Assembly (NCBI GenBank): GCA_003230795.1
Contig: QIGM01000082.1
Span: 1-10,279 of the forward strand
Direction of reading: 5' to 3'
Length of the DNA stretch: 10,279 nt
Source of the DNA: a bacterium
GTDB lineage: Bacteria; Bdellovibrionota_C; UBA2361; SZUA-149
Shown: positions 6,539 through 10,279 of the stretch, piece after piece
How the letters are laid out: each line of letters starts with the position of its first letter
Position numbering within the stretch: the first letter of the stretch is position 1
Program-made: the position numbers and the translations under genes
The notes under the pieces: generated by a model
The model's database searches: none
Told to the model about the DNA's origin: nothing
What the model saw: only the letters and a program-made list of their open reading frames with translations

Positions 6539-6973
6539 TTAGCATTTCAACAAGAGTGCACGAATCTTTTGTTCTAGTACCGCAGCGGTAAAGGGTTTTA
6601 CGACGTAATCATCAACGCCCGCTTCTACGGCTTGTAGAATATTCTCTCGACTTCCTTCAGCGGTCAGCATCAGAAAAGGAAGATTGGCCAGCCTTTGATT
6701 CGCTCGAACTCCGCGAAGCACATCGAGACCGCTCTTTCTAGGCATCGACCAGTCGCAAATCACTAAATCTATTTTTTCATTCGCCTGCTCAAGGCTTGGA
6801 TTGACGACAACATCGAGGTTGCTCTGCTTGAGCATCATCAGCGCTTCAGCGCCGTCGGCTGCCTCATGCATCGTGCGGATGCCGATAGATTGCACAACCG
6901 TCCGGATAATCTTCCTCATCGCCATATGGTCCTCGACGATGAGTACGGTAGTTTGTTCTGGGGCCTTGGCCAT
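6539..6973 (-). CDS. CheY-like single-domain response regulator with a 15-residue insertion
   Basis: This 144-residue protein is a lone receiver domain, accepting a phosphoryl group from a histidine kinase and signalling by protein contact. Visible signatures are LIVEDH with the Mg-binding acid pair Glu14-Asp15, the phospho-acceptor Asp74 in VICDWSMP, Thr104 in LMLTAE, and Lys126 in VVKPF. The sequence from CDW to VVKPFTAA resembles chemotaxis CheY. Between the DG at 40-41 and CDW there are 31 residues where E. coli CheY has 16. The extra 15 include LDVVVNP (53-59), which lines up at an offset of exactly 15 with IDLVICD (68-74) and suggests an internal duplication. There is no output domain and no kinase or chemotaxis gene nearby, so the partner is unknown. 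AGGA lies 3-4 nt before the ATG as a short-spaced ribosome-binding site. The stop is followed by a small hairpin. Confidence 0.93.
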   Translation of the reverse strand: MAKAPEQTTVLIVEDHMAMRKIIRTVVQSIGIRTMHEAADGAEALMMLKQSNLDVVVNPSLEQANEKIDLVICDWSMPRKSGLDVLRGVRANQRLANLPFLMLTAEGSRENILQAVEAGVDDYVVKPFTAAVLEQKIRALLLKC

Positions 6974-7035
6974 TTCCTATGCTCGATATTGCTCTAGGCG
7001 AGTCGTCTGAGAATTAATCCGCACCTGAAACACCG

Positions 7036-7088
7036 CTATCTCGAAAACGCTATCCCGAATCAGCTCGACGATAGAGATACCGAGATAG
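7036..7088. repeat. Co-axial nested inverted repeat between receiver and glutaredoxin genes
   Basis: CTATCTCG at 7036-7043 is matched by CGAGATAG at 7081-7088 (8 bp perfect). Inside it, CTATC at 7050-7054 is matched by GATAG at 7070-7074. Both pairs share the same centre at 7062, so together they could form one stem of 8 bp, an internal loop and 5 bp around a 15-nt loop. It lies in the 151-bp gap upstream of the receiver gene. It could be an RNA leader structure or a palindromic binding region for that gene; no T-run follows. Confidence 0.5.
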
Positions 7089-7108
7089 TAAAATGCAGCT
7101 TCTTAGTA

Positions 7109-7124
7109 GCATCCTAACAGATGC
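7109..7124 (-). other. Small hairpin directly after the glutaredoxin-gene stop
   Basis: On the minus strand GCATC and GATGC pair around a 6-nt loop, beginning at the base after the TAG stop (7127-7125). There is no T-run. It resembles the hairpin after the receiver gene in placement and stem length. Confidence 0.3.
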
Positions 7125-7640
7125 CTAGTTTACTTGGCGAGCCGCTTTGACGATAGCCTCTGGGCGGTAGCCGCTAAATACTTGCGTGCCGATGCGAGTA
7201 ATGGGCACGCCACTGCCAAGACTTGCGTGGAGTTTCGCAGCCTTCTTGTCTTTCTCGATATCGTACTTCTTGTAAGCGATTTTCTCTGTATCGAGATAAG
7301 CCTCAAGCTTGCGGCAGTAACTGCACCAATCGGTAACAAACAGCTCGACTCGGCCTGCACCAGCGCTTGATGTATGCTCATAGCGTTCTTTTTCGTAGAG
7401 TTTCTTTCGTCCGGGAGTCACCTTGCTAATTGCACGTAGAGCTTTTTGAGAGGAGAGCTGTTCGCGAAATTCTTCTGGTACTTTCTCTTTTGCGTCTACA
7501 AAGTGCAGCATGCCCTCTGCGTCGGTGTATTTGTATATTTCGGCGTCTGAGGTGTTGGGGCTGACGAAGAGAACGAACTGAAACATAAGGCTTAGCAGCA
7601 GAACGCGAGATGATGAGAGAGCAAGTGCTTGCAGATTCAT
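7125..7640 (-). CDS. Exported DUF4124-glutaredoxin fusion protein
   Basis: This 171-residue protein begins with a signal peptide or anchor at about residues 1-33: a weakly charged start, then the hydrophobic VLLLSLMFQFVLFV, with a possible cleavage after SDA at 31-33. A DUF4124-like segment follows (EIYKYTDAEGMLHFVDAKEKVP, about 34-54), a small domain often found at the start of envelope proteins. A charged linker leads to a glutaredoxin domain from about 97 to 171, with the redox motif CSYC at 106-109 after FVTDW and the cis-proline loop VPITRIG with Pro146, then the GYRPEAI end typical of the fold. The probable location is the periplasm, where it could reduce or isomerise disulfides; the partner is not evident. 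Most glutaredoxins are cytoplasmic, so export is the notable point. AAGG lies about 8 nt before the ATG. Confidence 0.9.
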   Translation of the reverse strand: MNLQALALSSSRVLLLSLMFQFVLFVSPNTSDAEIYKYTDAEGMLHFVDAKEKVPEEFREQLSSQKALRAISKVTPGRKKLYEKERYEHTSSAGAGRVELFVTDWCSYCRKLEAYLDTEKIAYKKYDIEKDKKAAKLHASLGSGVPITRIGTQVFSGYRPEAIVKAARQVN

Positions 7641-7754
7641 CGTTTGGCCTTGTGTTTAGAAGAGAACCGTTGATAGATCTAATAGTCCTCTATGTCGGCG
7701 TGAATGTGCGCGTTCTTTACGTTGTCGAGGCATAAAACCTTATTTTTGGGCGAA

Positions 7755-9545
7755 ATGATGGGAATGAAATCAATAATGTCGGGGCTCAGGCAGTTTTTAG
7801 CACTTCTATTCCTTTTTACGGTCTTCTTTACTGGCTCCTTTACTGGCTTCGGTATTTCAGTTTCTCTGGCTCAGGAGGCCACAGAAACTTCGGCCAAATC
7901 TTCGGCCGAGGATCTGGTTGAGAATCTTGAAGCTGAAGTTCAAGCAGAAGCCGCCATTCTAGAGAAGCAAAGAGCTGAAAAGCTCAGCAGTCTGGCTTCC
8001 ATTGTGGATAGCCTGCAGAAGGTTGCCATAGGGATTAAAAAGGCCCAGAAAGAGTTGCGAAGTGCCTCAGCAAAGGGGCGGGAGATGGAGCTCAACGATC
8101 GGATTCGCTTACTCAGTGCTGAACATGAAGCCTTGAACGAGAACTTCGGTATCATCGCCTCAGAGGCGGAGATTCAGACCGGTGGTGTGCCGGGCTTAGG
8201 AGTCGACTTTAATTGGGGTGCGGAGCTTAAGGAGTTGCTCGCACCACTCTTTCAAGAACTGAAGCGTCTGACGTCCCGACCGAGAGAAATAGAACGCCTT
8301 CGTTCGAGTATTGCCCATTACCGAAAACGTACTGGAGAGATAAAAGTAGCAATTCAAAATGTCGAAGAGCTTCAAGGTTTGGCGACAGACACTCCCGTAG
8401 TGCGTCGCTTGGCAGAACTTGAGGGCGACTGGCAGGATCGACTGTCGACAGCCAAAACGGAACTCAGCATTTCACAGCAAAAGCTCCAGCAATTTGAGAG
8501 AGAACGGCGAACCATCGGTAGTTCGATTCGCGAACTCTTCGATCTGTTCTTTCGCAGTCGAGGACGTAATCTAGTTCTCGCAATTCTCGCTTCATTCACT
8601 TTCTGGATCGTGCTCAGGCGAACGTTTTCTCTGATGCAAAAAATCAGCCCTTTTCATAGGGGTGAGCTTTCAATGAAGGTGCGAATTTTTAACGTTTTGT
8701 ATATCGCCTTCACTAGCTTCGGCGGAGTGTTTGTCTTTCTGCTCGTGCTATTTTTCTTCGGAGACTGGGTGCTTCTTACTCTCGCCTTGATGATTATCCT
8801 TGGCGCCGTGTGGTCATCAAAGCAGGCGATTCCCAGATATTGGGCACAGGGTCTGGTGCTGCTTAACATGGGGCAGGTGCGTGAGGGTGAGCGAGTGATT
8901 ATTGACGGTGTGCCTTGGAAGGTAGAGCGGCTTAATTATTACACGCTACTCTCGAATCCGAGACTGGGAGGAGCAACTCTTCGTCTACCACTGCAGGATA
9001 TGATCGATCTGCGCTCCAGACCTTCTCATGAGAAGGAGCTTTGGTTCCCCTCTAAACTGGGAGATTGGGTAGTACTCGCTGACGAGACGTATGGGAAAAT
9101 TATTCAACAGACTCACCATATGGTGGAGCTCGTACTGTTAGGTGGTTCGCGTAAGACGTATCAGACCGAGGACTTTCTATCAAAGACACCACTCGTACTC
9201 AGCAAGGGCTTTCGACACCATGTTTCCTTTGGAATCGACTACGGGCTCCAGTCTCAATCTACTTCAGAGATACCTAAGACCTTGAAGTCCTTCATGCAGA
9301 AAGCACTAATAGATAGAAAATACGATAAGGCAGATTTTACTCTTAAAGTAGAGTTTGAAGAAGCAGGCGCCTCCTCGTTAAATATCGCAGTCATTGGAGA
9401 TTTTAAAGGAGATCTTGCGTCAAAACACAACGAGCTGAAACGATTGATGAGTCGTCTTTGTGTTGATGCTTGTAATGAGAATGGCTGGAATATTCCGTTT
9501 GAACAATTAACTGTTCATATGGCTGCGAATGATTCTTCGAATTAA
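7755..9545 (+). CDS. MscS-family mechanosensitive channel-like protein with long coiled-coil N-terminal region
   Basis: Starting at ATG 7755 this is 596 residues. An ATG at 7704 would add 17 residues ahead of the signal peptide; I prefer 7755 because the signal peptide then starts at the N-terminus (basic region, hydrophobic core at about 13-26, cleavage likely after SLA at 37-39) and GGG lies 4 nt upstream. ATG 7764 is also possible. Residues of about 45-265 are strongly charged and helical (coiled coil), likely periplasmic. Hydrophobic helices follow at about 272-290, 314-335 and 338-355. Next is an MscS-type segment (AQGLVLLNMGQVREGERV, then GVPWKVERL), matching the beta domain after the pore helix. 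The C-terminal alpha/beta domain contains GASSLN at 538-543, the same motif as E. coli MscS, with matching spacing around it. The usual IPN of the beta domain reads RLPLQD here, and the pore helix lacks the Ala/Gly-rich pattern, so gating properties are uncertain. It is divergent from the glutaredoxin gene. Confidence 0.87.
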   Translation: MMGMKSIMSGLRQFLALLFLFTVFFTGSFTGFGISVSLAQEATETSAKSSAEDLVENLEAEVQAEAAILEKQRAEKLSSLASIVDSLQKVAIGIKKAQKELRSASAKGREMELNDRIRLLSAEHEALNENFGIIASEAEIQTGGVPGLGVDFNWGAELKELLAPLFQELKRLTSRPREIERLRSSIAHYRKRTGEIKVAIQNVEELQGLATDTPVVRRLAELEGDWQDRLSTAKTELSISQQKLQQFERERRTIGSSIRELFDLFFRSRGRNLVLAILASFTFWIVLRRTFSLMQKISPFHRGELSMKVRIFNVLYIAFTSFGGVFVFLLVLFFFGDWVLLTLALMIILGAVWSSKQAIPRYWAQGLVLLNMGQVREGERVIIDGVPWKVERLNYYTLLSNPRLGGATLRLPLQDMIDLRSRPSHEKELWFPSKLGDWVVLADETYGKIIQQTHHMVELVLLGGSRKTYQTEDFLSKTPLVLSKGFRHHVSFGIDYGLQSQSTSEIPKTLKSFMQKALIDRKYDKADFTLKVEFEEAGASSLNIAVIGDFKGDLASKHNELKRLMSRLCVDACNENGWNIPFEQLTVHMAANDSSN

Positions 9546-9559
9546 CCTTCCCTTGGTTA
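9543..9559 (+). terminator. Weak terminator-like hairpin at the end of the MscS-like gene
   Basis: TAACC (beginning with the stop codon, 9543-9547) pairs with GGTTA (9555-9559) around a 7-nt loop, followed by CGCTTTTA. The stem is only five pairs and the T-run four bases, so it is a weak candidate. An overlapping alternative pairs CCCTT (9550-9554) with AAGGG (9567-9571). The gap to the convergent Nudix gene is 28 bp. Confidence 0.25.
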
Positions 9560-9573
9560 CGCTTTTAAGGGCG

Positions 9574-10152
9574 TCACGCTTTACTACTTTCTTGCGCGCC
9601 GCTACTGCGTTCTGCGAGGAGCTTGGCGGCTCGATACATTCCAAGAAGGCTAAGAGAGTCTTTTATCTCGCCGTCTTCGACCATACGCATCACTTCCTCG
9701 AAAGGTAAGGTTTTGTTTTGAAGTACTTCAGTTCCCTCGGGAGCGGCTTCGATCTCTTCAAGCTCCTCGGCGAGATATATCACGCCAATCTCAGAGGAGT
9801 GGCAATTCGAGAGATGAATATCCTCACCTAAGCGAGTCCATTTTTTTGCGACTATACCAGCCTCTTCCTGTAATTCTCGTCTTGCGGTTTCGAGTGGGAT
9901 CTCATTTCCATCAGAACCACCCTCGATGATTTCCCAAGAGTATTCATTCATTGCATAACGAAACTGACCGACGAGAACCACGTCTCCCTTAGCCGTTAGT
10001 GGAACAACACCAACTGCGATTCTTGTCTCCACTACGCCATAGATTCCCTCTTTACCATCGGGGCGAACTACTGCGTCCTCGCGAACGCGAATCCAGTCGT
10101 TTTCATACACGACTTTTGAATCAAGAGTCTTCCAAGGGTTGTGTTCAGACAT
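9574..10152 (-). CDS. Nudix hydrolase, probable ADP-ribose pyrophosphatase type
   Basis: From ATG at 10152-10150 this is 192 residues. A TTG at 10179 would add nine, but the ATG has GGA about 5 nt upstream and is preferred. The Nudix box GX5EX7REUXEEXGU is complete at residues 78-100 of this start: Gly78, Glu84, then REL and QEEAGI. The glutamates of the REUXEE core are the metal ligands. The lead-in FRYAMNEYSWEIIEGG and the total length resemble ADP-ribose pyrophosphatases and related nucleotide-sugar hydrolases, which cleave nucleoside diphosphates linked to another moiety, in the cytoplasm. Substrate cannot be set from the motif alone. The C-terminal DSLSLLGMYRAAKLL is a helix common in this subgroup. 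It is convergent with the MscS-like gene and has no operon partner in the window. Confidence 0.92.
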   Translation of the reverse strand: MSEHNPWKTLDSKVVYENDWIRVREDAVVRPDGKEGIYGVVETRIAVGVVPLTAKGDVVLVGQFRYAMNEYSWEIIEGGSDGNEIPLETARRELQEEAGIVAKKWTRLGEDIHLSNCHSSEIGVIYLAEELEEIEAAPEGTEVLQNKTLPFEEVMRMVEDGEIKDSLSLLGMYRAAKLLAERSSGAQESSKA

Positions 10153-10213
10153 GGGTTTCCGTAGGCTACAAGCACTCAATAAACAGACGGTAAGCGTTCA
10201 GTAGGATAGGTGT

Positions 10214-10269
10214 ATTCTATAAGAACGGGTCATTAACGTTGTAATTCTAGGCTAGTACGAAATTGTCAA
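10214..10269 (-). promoter_or_regulatory. Candidate promoter region of the Nudix gene
   Basis: On the minus strand a perfect TTGACA lies at 10269-10264. TAGAAT hexamers lie at 10249-10244 (14-bp spacing, too short) and at 10219-10214 (too far). The upstream gap of at least 127 bp must contain the promoter, but no pair with ideal spacing is visible. Confidence 0.2.
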
Positions 10270-10279
10270 ATGCTAATCG

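Noticed and set aside
7130..7381. Second minus-strand frame overlapping the glutaredoxin gene
   Set aside because: It is a shifted frame of the same DNA; only the 7125-7640 frame carries CSYC, the cis-proline loop and a signal peptide.
7674..7681. Palindrome TAGATCTA in the divergent glutaredoxin/MscS-like promoter region
   Set aside because: An 8-bp palindrome occurs often by chance and no second copy or spacing to promoter elements supports an operator.

Overview
The window reads as ordinary chromosomal DNA from a Gram-negative bacterium, moderate in GC by eye, with short intergenic gaps. The gene content (a DUF4845-like protein, an LplT-PlsC-Aas fusion, a secreted DUF4124-glutaredoxin and an MscS-type channel with a long coiled-coil domain) fits a deltaproteobacterial-grade lineage (Desulfobacterota, Myxococcota, Bdellovibrionota or similar). 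This placement is inferred from domain architectures and is weak. I see no rRNA, tRNA, transposase, integrase, CRISPR array or phage gene.

Layout. Positions 1-377 (minus) hold the N-terminal part of an unrecognised protein with two membrane segments that runs off the left edge. A 335-bp gap (378-712) carries a candidate divergent promoter pair, a leader hairpin and three perfect copies of a 15-bp repeat. A plus-strand pair follows: a small DUF4845-like membrane protein (713-1108) and, 2 nt later, a cystathionine beta-synthase with a C-terminal CBS-domain pair (1111-2499). Next is a large three-part gene (2611-6045) joining an LplT-like lysophospholipid flippase, a PlsC-type acyltransferase and an acyl-ACP synthetase. 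Three minus-strand genes follow: a one-TM protein with an acidic tail (6042-6440), a single-domain CheY-like receiver with an unusual insertion (6539-6973), and an exported DUF4124-glutaredoxin (7125-7640). Divergent from these is an MscS-family channel with a long coiled-coil N-terminal region (7755-9545). The last gene is a convergent Nudix hydrolase of the ADP-ribose pyrophosphatase type (9574-10152).

How the genes fit together. Much of the window concerns the cell envelope: lysophospholipid import and re-acylation, osmotic or mechanical sensing, and periplasmic thiol chemistry, alongside sulfur amino-acid metabolism and nucleotide clean-up. Apart from the 713-2499 pair, the genes do not form an obvious shared pathway. 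I do not find a convincing undescribed multi-gene system. The most unusual local features are a 15-residue internal duplication just before the phospho-acceptor of the receiver protein, the 15-bp tandem repeat in an open frame leading into the DUF4845-like gene, a co-axial inverted repeat at 7036-7088, and the architecture of the MscS-like protein.
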